DNA from: Chitinophagaceae bacterium
GTDB taxonomy: Bacteria; Bacteroidota; Bacteroidia; Chitinophagales; UBA10324
Reading direction: 5' to 3'
Assembly (NCBI GenBank): GCA_016717285.1
Contig: JADKFU010000005.1
Span: 666,501-730,500 of the forward strand
DNA: 64,000 nucleotides
In this document: one piece after another, positions 44,083-53,602 of the stretch
How the letters are laid out: each line of letters opens with the position of its first letter
Position numbering within the stretch: the stretch's first letter is position 1
Translations under genes and position numbers: made by a program
The notes under the pieces: model-generated
Seen by the model: the letters and a program-made list of their open reading frames with translations, nothing else
Databases searched by the model: none
What the model was told of the DNA's origin: nothing

Positions 44083-45012
44083 TTAAAAATTTCCGCTTGC
44101 GATCGTCTTACGCAAACCCTCATCCAAAGAAACTAACGGATGATTGATCAGCAGTTTCATTTTTTCAGCATCCGGTTTACGGCGAAGCATATCGCCTTCC
44201 TTCAACGGCGGATGGTGAACGATTTTTGATTTTGATTTAGTGATGCGGATAATTTTTTTGGCCAGATTAATAACGGTGGTTTCTTCATCGCAACCGATGT
44301 TGACCACTGCGTTCAGGTATTTCTGCTGATTGAGCGCGTTTACAGTGGCGGCAATGTTATCATCGATATATAAAAAAGTGCGCGTTTGCTTTCCATCGCC
44401 GTACACTACAATTTCCTTATGGTGCAATGCAGCGCGAATGAATTTGGAAACCACAAAATCAACGGATTGTTTAGGACCGTAAGTATTGAAGAAACGGAAG
44501 ATTGTATAGTTCAAGCCATATTCTTTGTGATAAGATTTAAGAAATGACTCTCCGACATTTTTCACGATAGCATAAGGCAGTCGTGAATTCAACGGTGTCG
44601 TTTCTTCATTCTGTGGAAATTCAACCGGTTCACCATACACTTCAGAAGAGGAAGAATAATAGACGCATTTGACACCTGTGTTTTTGGAAAGATCAAGTAT
44701 GTTGCGAATGCCTTTGATGTCGTTCAACACATTGACCGGGTTATTCAGCGTCCGTTGCACACCGACAACTGCTGCATAGTGAAACACATAATCAAACTGG
44801 TAGGCCACCATTATCGAAGAAACATCAGCATACTTGTTGACATCTGCTTTTATAAAATGCCAGTTTTTAAATTGTTTTGATGGTAGTTTTTCCTTGGTGC
44901 CGGTAAGCAGGTTGTCAACAATGACTACATAGTTGTTTTCATCCTGCACTAATTTATCTGCCAGGCAACTGGCAATAAATCCTGCTCCACCGGTGATCAA
45001 TATTTTACGCAC
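44083..45012 (-). CDS. Extended SDR sugar-nucleotide epimerase/dehydratase
   Basis: 309 residues with the Rossmann motif TGGAGFIAS (7-15), VYYSSSSEVYG (S121) and the catalytic Y147/K151 in PYAIVKNVG. FRFFNTYGPKQ and TRTFLYIDDNIAA place it in the UDP-glucuronate decarboxylase, UDP-glucose epimerase or dTDP-glucose dehydratase group. The exact substrate cannot be fixed; with rfbA next door a deoxysugar or UDP-sugar step of surface polysaccharide synthesis is likely. It follows rfbA by 56 bases. Confidence 0.85.
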   Translation of the reverse strand: MRKILITGGAGFIASCLADKLVQDENNYVVIVDNLLTGTKEKLPSKQFKNWHFIKADVNKYADVSSIMVAYQFDYVFHYAAVVGVQRTLNNPVNVLNDIKGIRNILDLSKNTGVKCVYYSSSSEVYGEPVEFPQNEETTPLNSRLPYAIVKNVGESFLKSYHKEYGLNYTIFRFFNTYGPKQSVDFVVSKFIRAALHHKEIVVYGDGKQTRTFLYIDDNIAATVNALNQQKYLNAVVNIGCDEETTVINLAKKIIRITKSKSKIVHHPPLKEGDMLRRKPDAEKMKLLINHPLVSLDEGLRKTIASGNF

Positions 45013-45068
45013 GAGGTTTTTTGTTTAGATACAATTGTGAAATGGTTCAAAACACTTTCTAAGCCGGT

Positions 45069-45941
45069 TCATTTGTTTTTGAAACGCAACAATTCCATCA
45101 GGTAATTTCCATAACCGCTTTTTAGCAAAGGTTCGGCAAGTTGTTGCAGTTGCTGATCGTCAATAAACTTTTTGCGCCAGGCCACTTCTTCAATGCATCC
45201 TACTTTTAATCCCTGCCGGTTTTCTACTACCTGCACAAATTGTGATGCTGCCATTAGTGAATCAAATGTTCCGGTATCGAGCCAGGCAGTTCCACGATCG
45301 AGAATGGCCACTTTCAGTTTTTTTCTTCGCAGGTATTCTTTGTTCACATCGGTGATTTCATATTCTCCGCGGCTTCCAGGTTGAAGGTTTTTAGCAATTT
45401 CTACTACAGCGTTATCATAAAAATACAAACCGGGAACAGCGAAATTTGACTTGGGATCAATTGGTTTTTCTTCAATTGAAATCACTGTATTTTTTTCGTC
45501 GAATTCCACCACGCCATATCTGTGAGGATCACTTACATGATAGGCGAAAATGATTCCGCCTTCAGGTTGCGTGTTGTGTTCGAGAAAAGTACCAAGCCCT
45601 GAGCCATAAAAAATATTGTCACCAAGAATAAGTGCGACAGTACCATCACCAATAAATTTTTCACCAATCACAAATGCTTGTGCCAGTCCATTTGGTTTTT
45701 CCTGAATCGCATATTGAAAGCTGCAACCGAATTGAGACCCATCACCAAGCAATCTTTGAAACTGTGGCATATCCTGCGGTGTGGAAATAATCAACACTTC
45801 ATTGATACCTGCCATCATCAATACCGACAATGGGTAATAGATCATCGGCTTGTCGTAAATGGGCATGATCTGTTTGCTGATTGCATACGTGATGGGATAC
45901 AATCGGGTTCCTGAACCGCCGGCGAGAATGATTCCTTTCAT
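45069..45941 (-). CDS. rfbA: Glucose-1-phosphate thymidylyltransferase
   Basis: 290 residues beginning MKGIILAGGSGTRLYPIT, with nucleotide loop GGSGTR (8-13), metal-binding D108 in LILGDNIFYG, EEKPIDPKSNFAVPGLYFYD, and WLDTGTFDSL. It makes dTDP-glucose from dTTP and glucose-1-phosphate, the first step to dTDP-rhamnose and other deoxysugars. The rest of the rhamnose genes (rfbB, rfbC, rfbD) are not here. Promoter presumably in the 190-bp gap to the divergent gene at 46134. Confidence 0.95.
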   Translation of the reverse strand: MKGIILAGGSGTRLYPITYAISKQIMPIYDKPMIYYPLSVLMMAGINEVLIISTPQDMPQFQRLLGDGSQFGCSFQYAIQEKPNGLAQAFVIGEKFIGDGTVALILGDNIFYGSGLGTFLEHNTQPEGGIIFAYHVSDPHRYGVVEFDEKNTVISIEEKPIDPKSNFAVPGLYFYDNAVVEIAKNLQPGSRGEYEITDVNKEYLRRKKLKVAILDRGTAWLDTGTFDSLMAASQFVQVVENRQGLKVGCIEEVAWRKKFIDDQQLQQLAEPLLKSGYGNYLMELLRFKNK

Positions 45942-46133
45942 ATAGTTTGTGCGATCCTGTGACTATTCAGAACCGCCATCGGGTTAGTTGGCACGAAAAT
46001 AGAAAAAGAAAAGATGAGAAGGGCAGGCGTAAATTTAGAGAATCAAATAAAAAAACATTCCGGATTGCTAATGTGATTAAGGGTAATTTGAATAGATTTG
46101 AATGATATTTTTTTAACCTAAACAAAACCACAC

Positions 46134-46769
46134 ATGACAAATTATTCCATTTTCAAAACCAGTATGCTATTTCTTTTCAGTGCACTTTTATTGAACTCCT
46201 GCTCCACGGGTTATCAGGCGAGCAGGTATTCTCATCTTAAATATGTAAAAAAGGATCATGATGCTGGTAAAGCAAATGAATCCCAGGCTTTGAATAACAC
46301 AGACATGAAAAGTCTGGAAAAACATTCACCCGCCGAAATAACAATTCCAAATAATGATTATGCTTCGGCAGCAAAAAAAATCGCCACACAAAAGCCGGAT
46401 CACAAGCACGATATTTCCAAAAAGACGGAAGAACAACTTCCCGTGCCTGATGAATCTTTAGCGATGCAAAAGCACTCTTTTGGCAATACTATTGGGCAAG
46501 CCGGTACTGCTGTAAAAAATAAATTTGAAGATTTAAAGTCGCTAACATCACATACAAGCATTGCTGATGATCAACATAAGTTGTTATTGCTCTGGTTGAT
46601 TTTGTTAGGCGCTTCCATTGTACTATGGCTCTTTTACGGACTTTCATCTGCCTTTGCGGTGCTCGCAACTATTGCGCTCATTGCTTCGATTGTATTCTTT
46701 GTTCTTGTGGCTTGTAAATATTGCGGAGAGCTAAACCTGATTAACAGTAAGGCGTACAATGTTAATTAA
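46134..46769 (+). CDS. Uncharacterised lipoprotein with two C-terminal membrane helices
   Basis: 211 residues. A signal segment ends in LLNSC (C23), a lipobox-like site, followed by a STGYQASRYSHLKYVKKDHD stretch typical of some Bacteroidota lipoproteins. A long polar linker (about 45-145), rich in Lys, His, Asp, leads to two hydrophobic helices (about 148-168 and 172-194) and a short Cys-containing tail. I do not recognise a function. The layout of a lipid anchor plus membrane helices is unusual; either the first segment is a simple signal-anchor or the protein spans the inner membrane. It is monocistronic with a strong terminator. Confidence 0.7.
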   Translation: MTNYSIFKTSMLFLFSALLLNSCSTGYQASRYSHLKYVKKDHDAGKANESQALNNTDMKSLEKHSPAEITIPNNDYASAAKKIATQKPDHKHDISKKTEEQLPVPDESLAMQKHSFGNTIGQAGTAVKNKFEDLKSLTSHTSIADDQHKLLLLWLILLGASIVLWLFYGLSSAFAVLATIALIASIVFFVLVACKYCGELNLINSKAYNVN

Positions 46770-46780
46770 ATTTTATAGGG

Positions 46781-46812
46781 AAGGACAGGTCTAAATGACC
46801 TGTCCTTTTTGC
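46781..46812 (+). terminator. Strong Rho-independent terminator
   Basis: AAGGACAGGTC (46781-46791) pairs with GACCTGTCCTT (46797-46807) around a 5-nt loop, followed by T. The remaining 250 bases to phoR show nothing I can name. Confidence 0.9.
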
Positions 46813-47064
46813 GTATTAAGTTAAGTACGCTTTTTATTTTGTCGGATTATAAATGCACGTTATATGCTGAATCATTTCCCCAATGGGAAAAAATATCCTC
46901 AATATCAAATGCTTCCAGTGATGATCAAACTGTAGCCTGATGAAGTTTTGATTGCGGCAGAAAAACTTGTTGATAAGAATATGGAAAAAATAATTTTTGT
47001 ATTACTGTGATTGTTTTCCGGATAAGCTAATAATTAACGACAAGTCAAAATTCTATGTGGGATG

Positions 47065-48120
47065 CTAATTTTCTACGCTTTTCAAAAGTGTAAATCCAAA
47101 AGTAGAGCCTACACCTACCTTGCTCCGCACATTAATGGTTTGTCCGTGCGCTTCAATCAAATGTTTAACAATGGCAAGTCCTAAGCCTGTGCCACCCTGT
47201 TCGCGGGAACGGCTTTTATCAATGCGATAGAAGCGTTCGAATAACCGGGGTAGGTGTTCTTCTGAAATTCCGATGCCGTCATCCGTTACTTCAATAAGAA
47301 TATTTTCTGCCATGTCGTAAAAGCTTACGATGGTGTTGCCATTTTCATTGCCGTATTTAATTGAATTATCAAGCAGGTTTACCATTACCTGCCTTACTTT
47401 GTCTTTATCTGCTGACACATAAAATGGCCGTTCACATCCTTTCTTGATCGTAAAATGCATGCCATGCGTATTGGCTTTGTATTCCATTTCTTCAAATACA
47501 TCTTTCGTAAGTGAATACATATCGAAAGTGACCATATCGAGTTGTTCTTCACCGCTCTCAAGTTTGGCAATTTCCTCCAGGTCATTTACAAGGTTACAAA
47601 GCCGTTCGATGCTGCCGGCGGTTTTTTCAAGAAAGTGTCTGTTCACTTCGCCATCTTCCATAGCACCATCCAATAAAGTGTGCACGTATCCCTGGATGCT
47701 GAATAACGGTGTTTTAAATTCATGCGATAGATTGGAGAGAAATTCTTTCCTGTATTGTTCGGCTTTTTTCAATCCTTCAATTTCTTTATGGCTGTCTTCC
47801 GCCCATTGCTGCACTTCTACCTGCACATCGGTGAGCGGATCTTCTGAACGAAGCGACTTGCCGAGGATATCTTTGGTAAAACGGTTGAGCTTAAGATTGT
47901 GAATAGTTTTATAAACAAGCTTGATTTTACGGTAGATAAATGTTTCAAGTGCGTAATAAAACAAGAAATAGGAGAGTGCCAGTACGGCTGCAAAAAGAAT
48001 GAAACAACTCATCCAGTTGCTGAATTGCATTGTTCGTGTAGCGGCAACTACCAATGTTGCGGCAACAGCCACCACTAAGGATATATAAAATGCAATCGCT
48101 CTGGGATTCAGATTCTTCAT
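47065..48120 (-). CDS. phoR: Phosphate regulon-type sensor histidine kinase
   Basis: 351 residues: two membrane helices (about 9-28 and 37-58), then a linker, a HisKA dimerisation domain with H133 (NLSHEFKTPL) and a HATPase domain with the N-box (VNLLDNSIKYG), G1 (DDGIGI), F box (FERFYRID) and G2 (GGTGLGLAIV). There is no PAS domain between, so it is a short PhoR. It ends the leftward run pstS, pstC, pstA, pstB, phoU, phoB, phoR, and would phosphorylate the response regulator 70 bases upstream under phosphate limitation. The assignment rests on context as well as sequence. Confidence 0.9.
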   Translation of the reverse strand: MKNLNPRAIAFYISLVVAVAATLVVAATRTMQFSNWMSCFILFAAVLALSYFLFYYALETFIYRKIKLVYKTIHNLKLNRFTKDILGKSLRSEDPLTDVQVEVQQWAEDSHKEIEGLKKAEQYRKEFLSNLSHEFKTPLFSIQGYVHTLLDGAMEDGEVNRHFLEKTAGSIERLCNLVNDLEEIAKLESGEEQLDMVTFDMYSLTKDVFEEMEYKANTHGMHFTIKKGCERPFYVSADKDKVRQVMVNLLDNSIKYGNENGNTIVSFYDMAENILIEVTDDGIGISEEHLPRLFERFYRIDKSRSREQGGTGLGLAIVKHLIEAHGQTINVRSKVGVGSTFGFTLLKSVEN

Positions 48121-48190
48121 TAATTCAATGGAGTAATTTCAGAAAATGTAAAGTTAGTTGATCCTGTATGCATTCGGGGTGTTGTTCACA

Positions 48191-48916
48191 TTACATTTCA
48201 AACTTGTATCCAACGCCTTTCACTGTTTTAATTGTTTCTTCTCCCACTTTCTGCCGGATTTTACGGATGTGAACATCAATGGTACGATCACCCACAATAA
48301 TATCATCTCCCCACACTTTATTAAGGATTTCAGTGCGCGGGAAAACACGACCGGGTTTGGAAGCTAATAGTGACAGCAGGTCAAATTCTTTTTTTGCGAG
48401 AAAAATTTCTTCGTCCTTCACTTTAACAACGTGCCGGTCGCGGTCGATCGAAATGTTTCCTACCAGCATCACCTCAACATCATTTCCGGTAGATTTACGG
48501 CGCAGCAATGCTTTGATGCGGCTTACAAGCAATTTTGGTTTGATGGGTTTTGTGATATAGTCATCGGCACCTACAGTAAAACCTTTCAGTTCCGATTCCT
48601 CATCATTACGTGCGGTAAGAAATACGATGAGTGTATTTTTTAATTCGCGGAGACTTCGAAAATGTTCTGCGGCTGCAAAGCCATCGAGATTAGGCATCAT
48701 TACGTCTAATAAGATCAGGTCAGGTTTTTCAAGTTTCGCAATCCTGATGGCTTCTAATCCGTCCTTAGCAATAAAGGTTCTGAATCCTTCCCGCTCCAGG
48801 TTATAGGCTATAAACTCCAAAACATCAATCTCATCGTCTACAATGAGGATTTTGGAAACATTTTCCATAGAGTAGGGTTTTTGAAGCAGTGACATGTTAC
48901 TAAAAGTATTCGCCAT
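48191..48916 (-). CDS. phoB: PhoB-type winged-helix response regulator
   Basis: 241 residues from the ATG at 48916, which overlaps the phoU stop as TGATG; an ATG at 48868 (MENVSKILIVDDE) is a plausible shorter start. The receiver domain has phospho-acceptor D71 (LILLDVMMPNLDGF), the TARNDE Thr switch and the K in ITKPIKPK; the OmpR/PhoB DNA-binding domain covers about 140-240 (KKEFDLLSLLASKPGRVFPR, VDVHIRKIRQKVG). It should bind the TGTTAA direct repeats upstream of pstS and the pit genes. Confidence 0.92.
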   Translation of the reverse strand: MANTFSNMSLLQKPYSMENVSKILIVDDEIDVLEFIAYNLEREGFRTFIAKDGLEAIRIAKLEKPDLILLDVMMPNLDGFAAAEHFRSLRELKNTLIVFLTARNDEESELKGFTVGADDYITKPIKPKLLVSRIKALLRRKSTGNDVEVMLVGNISIDRDRHVVKVKDEEIFLAKKEFDLLSLLASKPGRVFPRTEILNKVWGDDIIVGDRTIDVHIRKIRQKVGEETIKTVKGVGYKFEM

Positions 48917-49611
48917 CAGATTTTTTCTTTTTCATGCTTGAGAACATTTGCTTCCACAAAAAAGATGATCTCTTCGGCAATGTTTTTATTGAGGTCGCCA
49001 ATACGCTCGAGCTTGTGAATGACAGAAGCAAGGTGCAGTGAGGTGATTATTTCTTCTGGATGATATTTTAAATACCCGGCAATCACTTCATCCGAACTCT
49101 TATTGATCTCATCCATCAGCACGTCTTTGGTAAAAATATTTCTGGCCAGCAGGGCATTCGATTGCGAGAAAGCAAGCAGGTTATCTGAAATCATGGAATC
49201 TGCTACTTCATACATCTTGACGATCCGCAGGTTGTCAAGCAAAGTGCTATCGTAAGGATGTTCCATTTCCAATGCGTAGCGTGCAATCCCTTTCGCATTA
49301 TCTCCGATGCGTTCGAGGTGGCTGTTGATTTTAAAAGATGCAAATACCAGTCGCAGGTCTATGGCCACCGGATTAAAAAGCGCCATGATGTTTTCGCAGT
49401 CACGGTCAATTTTTAATTCTTCCGCGTTCACGCGTCGCTCCTGGAAAATTACTTCCCTCGCTATTTCCTTGTTGAGCTTTGTGATAGCGAGCATGCTTTT
49501 TTTCAACTGGTTTTGCACCAGCGATCCCATTTCATCAATTTGACTCTTGAGCCGGTCCAGCTCAGAATCAAGATGGGTGGGTTTGCGTTGATTTATTTCT
49601 TCGGTTGGCAT
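48916..49611 (-). CDS. phoU: Phosphate transport system regulator PhoU
   Basis: 231 residues, two three-helix PhoU domains with the conserved acidic metal motifs (ERRVNAEELKIDRDCENIMAL; ERIGDNAKGIARY and ERIGDLNKNIAEEI). PhoU couples the Pst transporter to the PhoR kinase and blocks signalling when phosphate is plentiful. Its stop overlaps the start of phoB by one base (TGATG). A 109-bp gap with a family B repeat separates it from pstB. Confidence 0.94.
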   Translation of the reverse strand: MPTEEINQRKPTHLDSELDRLKSQIDEMGSLVQNQLKKSMLAITKLNKEIAREVIFQERRVNAEELKIDRDCENIMALFNPVAIDLRLVFASFKINSHLERIGDNAKGIARYALEMEHPYDSTLLDNLRIVKMYEVADSMISDNLLAFSQSNALLARNIFTKDVLMDEINKSSDEVIAGYLKYHPEEIITSLHLASVIHKLERIGDLNKNIAEEIIFFVEANVLKHEKEKI

Positions 49612-49705
49612 TTGAGAGTAGTGAGTAGTTAGTAGTAGTCGTTAGTCGTTAGTCCTTAGTCTATTGGTCATTGGTCATTCATTGGCACATCGGCATATTC
49701 TTTTA
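49608..49705. repeat. Composite low-complexity repeat, family B, between pstB and phoU
   Basis: GAGAGTAGTGAGTAGTTAG, TAGTCGTTAGTCGTTAGTCC, TTGGTCATTGGTCATTC and TTGGCACATCGGCATATTC follow in the same order as at 41.0 kb. It lies within the pst-pho operon and shows no terminator. Confidence 0.65.
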
Positions 49706-49720
49706 CCTCATTCCTCACCG

Positions 49721-50473
49721 CTACCCAAACCTTCCGGTAATATAATTCTGCGTTCGTTCATTTTTGGGGTTGGTAAAAATTTCTTTCGTGTCGTTGTATT
49801 CAATTAATTCACCCAGGTAAAAAAACGCAGTGCGGTCACTAACACGTGCGGCCTGTTGCATATTGTGAGTTACTATAATGATGGTATACTTTTTTTTCAA
49901 CTCATAAATCAACTCTTCAATCTTTGCATTACTGATCGGATCGAGTGCTGAACAGGGTTCATCCATTAATATAACCGAAGGTTCAACGGCTAAAGCTCTC
50001 GCAATGCACAACCGTTGCTGTTGTCCGCCGGAAATAGAAAGTGCGGATTTTTTCAGATCGTCTTTTACTTCTTCCCATAAAGCAGAATGTTTTAATGAAC
50101 GTTCAACAGATTCTTCTATAAATTTCTTATTGGTAACGCCATTCACACGCAGGCCATAGGCAACATTTTCAAAAATTGACTTAGGAAAGGGATTGGGTTT
50201 TTGAAATACCATGCCGATTTTCTTCCGGATTTCTTCGACGCGGAGGCTGCCATTGTAAATATTTTTTCCGTTGAACAACACTTCACCATCAATCTTCACA
50301 TGATCAATCATATCATTCATCCTGTTGAACAAGCGCAGGTATGTTGATTTTCCACATCCGGAAGGTCCAATCATTGCCACTACCTTATTTTCTTCAATGC
50401 CCATGGTAACATTCTTAAGCGCATGGGTTGCACCATAATGAAGGTTCAGATTTTTGGTTTCTACTTTGTACAT
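49721..50473 (-). CDS. pstB: Phosphate ABC transporter ATP-binding protein
   Basis: 250 residues with Walker A GPSGCGKS (36-43), Q-loop FQKPNPFPKSI, signature SISGGQQQR, Walker B SVILMDEPCSALDP and TRAFFYLGELIEYN near the end, as in PstB. It hydrolyses ATP to drive high-affinity phosphate import through PstC and PstA. It starts 3 bases after pstA, so they are coupled. Confidence 0.96.
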   Translation of the reverse strand: MYKVETKNLNLHYGATHALKNVTMGIEENKVVAMIGPSGCGKSTYLRLFNRMNDMIDHVKIDGEVLFNGKNIYNGSLRVEEIRKKIGMVFQKPNPFPKSIFENVAYGLRVNGVTNKKFIEESVERSLKHSALWEEVKDDLKKSALSISGGQQQRLCIARALAVEPSVILMDEPCSALDPISNAKIEELIYELKKKYTIIIVTHNMQQAARVSDRTAFFYLGELIEYNDTKEIFTNPKNERTQNYITGRFG

Positions 50474-50476
50474 CTG

Positions 50477-51334
50477 CTATTTGCTGAATCTGTTTCTCAG
50501 AATGATGGCCAGTGAATTTAAGACCAAGGTAAAGATGAGTAATACAATGATGCCCGCTGCAGCATTTTCGTGAAATGCCTGCTGCGGCCTTGATACCCAG
50601 TTAAAGATTTGTATGGGCAAAACAGTGAATGGTGAGTGCACGCTGTCAGGTAAAAATGTTACATAAGTTAATGCGCCAATGGTAATCAAAGGCGCTGTTT
50701 CTCCGATAGCTCTTGATATAGCCAGGATAATTCCGGTGAGTATGGATGGAAAAGCGATGGGTAACAAATGGTGCCATATGGTTTGCCATTTAGTGGCGCC
50801 TACTGCCCATGATGCTTCACGGATTCCGGAAGGAACGGCTTTAATGGCTTCACGGGTTGAAATGATGATAACCGGCATTACAAGCAATCCCATCGTAAGC
50901 GCACCGGCCAGTAAACTACGGTCGAGTTGCATCCATCTTACAAATAAGCCCAATCCAAGCAATCCATAAACAATGGAAGGAACACCGGCAAGATTGGCAA
51001 TATTGATTTCAATCAATTTCCCGAGCCAGTTTTTTCTGCCATATTCTTCCAGGTAAATGGCAGCACCAATCCCGATAGGAATGGCAATGATGGCCGTAAG
51101 GAGAACCATTAATAAAGTGCCCACCAAACCGGGAATGATGCCCGCCGCAGCGGCACGACGGGAGGGATAACTGGTGATGAAACTCCAGTCAAGACGAAGC
51201 AATCCGTCTTTCAGCACATTCACCAGCAGGATGATCAATACACTTACGGCAAACAATAAACCGATGATGGCAAGCACCTGAAATAGGGCATCCTTCGTTC
51301 GTTGTTTCAGTGAGTGTCGCTCAAATGGTGTCAT
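50477..51334 (-). CDS. pstA: Phosphate ABC transporter permease PstA
   Basis: 285 residues with six hydrophobic helices and the MetI-type EAA loop (EASWAVGATKWQTIWHHLLP). GIVGTLLMVLLTAIIAIPIG-like and SRAIGETAPLITIGAL stretches are typical of PstA. It forms the membrane channel with PstC. It follows pstC by 26 bases. Confidence 0.95.
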   Translation of the reverse strand: MTPFERHSLKQRTKDALFQVLAIIGLLFAVSVLIILLVNVLKDGLLRLDWSFITSYPSRRAAAAGIIPGLVGTLLMVLLTAIIAIPIGIGAAIYLEEYGRKNWLGKLIEINIANLAGVPSIVYGLLGLGLFVRWMQLDRSLLAGALTMGLLVMPVIIISTREAIKAVPSGIREASWAVGATKWQTIWHHLLPIAFPSILTGIILAISRAIGETAPLITIGALTYVTFLPDSVHSPFTVLPIQIFNWVSRPQQAFHENAAAGIIVLLIFTLVLNSLAIILRNRFSK

Positions 51335-51360
51335 GATAATAATGTGCTTCGCTTCAAAAA

Positions 51361-52320
51361 TCAGTCTCCTCCTACTGCGAGAAATTTTTTCCTGATTCTG
51401 AAACTGATGATGTTAAGTGTGAAAGTGAATAAGAATAAAGTAATGGCAACAGCAAAAATGGTATTATAAGCAAGTGTTCCATACGGAGTATCGCCCTGGC
51501 TAACCTGCACAATATAGGCAGTCATCGTTGACACTGGATTCAATGGGTTTCCATTCAATATGGTAGATTGACCTGCAGCAATGGCTACGATCATTGTTTC
51601 ACCAATGGCACGGGAGAAAGCAAGAATTACAGAAGCAATAATGCCTGAAAATGCAGATGGAAAGACAATGGAAAGTGAAACCTGAAGTTTAGATGCGCCA
51701 AGGGCATAGCCGCCTTCCCGTAAGCTTTTTGGAACGGAACGCAAAGCATCCTCGCTGAGCGATGTTACCAATGGTAAAATCATGATGCCCATAACAATGC
51801 CCGGCGACAATGCATTGAATCCTGACATCGATGGGAAAATATGTTGCAGTAAAGGTGTTACGGTCACGAGTGCGAAATAGCCATACACTATGGTTGGTAT
51901 GCCGGCAAGAATTTCCAAAAATGGTTTTACTGTTTTGCGCACAGGACTTAAAGCATATTCGCTCAAATAAATTGCAATAATTAACCCGAGCGGAACACTC
52001 ACCGATAACGCGATTGCAGAAGTAAGCAGAGTTCCTGAAAGTAAGGGTAAAATACCAAAATGCCTGTCGGCAAAAAGAGGAGTCCATTGTGTATCGGTTA
52101 AAAAATCCCATACAGAAACTTCTCTGAAAAAAGATATTGTTTGCAGCAATAAAACCAGGACAATGCCGATAGTGGTAAAAACGGAAACCAATGCGCACAA
52201 CAATAAAACTACCTGTACAACCCGTTCGCGTGCGTACACATAATTTCGCCGGTTAAATCCAAAGCGGGCACTTTTTTCGGTGCCCGCTTCCGTATTTTCA
52301 ATGGTCATTGTTTCCAACAC
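51361..52320 (-). CDS. pstC: Phosphate ABC transporter permease PstC
   Basis: 319 residues with six helices and the EAA loop (EGGYALGASKLQVSLSIVFP), then SRAIGETMIVAIAAGQ. A start at 52308 (MTIENTEAG) is also possible. The roughly 30 residues before the first helix are polar and cytoplasmic. It pairs with PstA. It follows pstS by 22 bases. Confidence 0.95.
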   Translation of the reverse strand: MLETMTIENTEAGTEKSARFGFNRRNYVYARERVVQVVLLLCALVSVFTTIGIVLVLLLQTISFFREVSVWDFLTDTQWTPLFADRHFGILPLLSGTLLTSAIALSVSVPLGLIIAIYLSEYALSPVRKTVKPFLEILAGIPTIVYGYFALVTVTPLLQHIFPSMSGFNALSPGIVMGIMILPLVTSLSEDALRSVPKSLREGGYALGASKLQVSLSIVFPSAFSGIIASVILAFSRAIGETMIVAIAAGQSTILNGNPLNPVSTMTAYIVQVSQGDTPYGTLAYNTIFAVAITLFLFTFTLNIISFRIRKKFLAVGGD

Positions 52321-52342
52321 GTTAATCAGGTTTCTGCAGAAT

Positions 52343-53374
52343 TTATTGAGCAGCAGGTGTTCCTTTCATCAATGTTTCAAGGCTTGTTCCAACTTCTTTT
52401 CCGTCCGGATATATCGAACCCGTAACCTCATTTTGCAAACGCTGCGCAACCAATTGATAGAGATTGTCCTGCAATGGAACATATCCGACCTCCTTCGATA
52501 ATTTTGGAGCATTCTCAACATAAAAATTCAGAAAATCCTTTACTTCTTTTTTTCCTTCAGCGGCAGTACTGGCATAGATCAGCAATACACGTGAAAGTGG
52601 TGCATATGTTCCGTTCTGAACTGTTTCCACACTCGGAAGAATTGCCCCTGCTCCATTCGCATCATTTCCATCATCAATTGGCACAATTTTCAACTTAGCC
52701 ATATTTTCTTCATAGTAGGCAAGTCCGAAATAACCAAGTGCTCCTTCATCGGAAGAAACGCCTTGTACTAATACATTATCATCCTCTGATGCAGTATAAT
52801 CTCCACGACTATCACCTTTTTTTCCAATTACAGCTTCCGTGAAATAATCGAAAGTGCCACTGTCGGTTCCGGGTCCAAACAACTTAATGGCTTTGTTTGG
52901 AAAACCTTTTCGAACCTGGTTCCAGTTTGTAATCTTGCCCTGAGCAGCAGCTTCCCAAATTGATTTTAATTCTGTAACTGTGAGCTTATCTACCCAGTTA
53001 TTTTTGGGATTTACTGTAACTGCAAGTCCATCATATGCTATGGGCAGTTCAATAAAGCTGATATTCTTGGAAGTACAAATATCCATTTCTTCCTTTTTCA
53101 TGGGTCTTGATGCATTGCAGATATCTATTTCACCCGACGTGAATTTTTTCATTCCACCACCCGTACCGGAGATACCAATGGTAACCTGCAGGTCAGGGTT
53201 TGTTGCTTTATAGTCTTCAGCAACAGCTTCCGTAATAGGATAAACAGTACTGGATCCATCCACTTTAAGAATGGTTTGGATTGGAGCTGATGAATTGTCA
53301 TCAATTTTCTTTTCCGGAGAGCTGCAGGCAGCGAAAAGCGTAATAAGGAGGATGGGAAAAAAAATCTTTTTCAT
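52343..53374 (-). CDS. pstS: Phosphate-binding lipoprotein PstS
   Basis: 343 residues from the ATG at 53374 (MKKIFFPILLITLFAACSS); an ATG four codons upstream is less signal-like. The signal ends at the lipobox FAAC. The phosphate-binding loops are clear: VDGSSTVYPITEA, GISGTGGGMKKF and the GTDSGTFDYFTEA stretch. It captures phosphate in the periplasm and passes it to PstCA. First gene of the operon; a divergent promoter region of 314 bases lies upstream. Confidence 0.96.
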   Translation of the reverse strand: MKKIFFPILLITLFAACSSPEKKIDDNSSAPIQTILKVDGSSTVYPITEAVAEDYKATNPDLQVTIGISGTGGGMKKFTSGEIDICNASRPMKKEEMDICTSKNISFIELPIAYDGLAVTVNPKNNWVDKLTVTELKSIWEAAAQGKITNWNQVRKGFPNKAIKLFGPGTDSGTFDYFTEAVIGKKGDSRGDYTASEDDNVLVQGVSSDEGALGYFGLAYYEENMAKLKIVPIDDGNDANGAGAILPSVETVQNGTYAPLSRVLLIYASTAAEGKKEVKDFLNFYVENAPKLSKEVGYVPLQDNLYQLVAQRLQNEVTGSIYPDGKEVGTSLETLMKGTPAAQ

Positions 53375-53511
53375 GTTTGAATGCATTAGATGAATTAAAA
53401 AGGTGATTTTGAAATGTTTAAGCTTAAAAAATAATTGGGCAAAGCTATAATGGTATCTGTTGAGGCTTCAGAAAGGTGTGTTACGAAATCATTATTTCCT
53501 TAATGATTTAA

Positions 53512-53528
53512 TAACCATTATTTAACAC
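53512..53528 (-). promoter_or_regulatory. Weaker candidate Pho box facing pstS
   Basis: Read on the minus strand, TGTTAA (53528-53523) is followed 11 bases on by GGTTAT (53517-53512), a degenerate direct repeat oriented toward pstS. The second half matches only 4 of 6. No firm -7 box was fixed. Confidence 0.3.
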
Positions 53529-53602
53529 TGACGGTAGCGGTTGCAGTTTGAAATTTTTCAAAAACAATTGACAATCAGGTGAAAGGAAGAGTGAGGTTGT
53601 CT

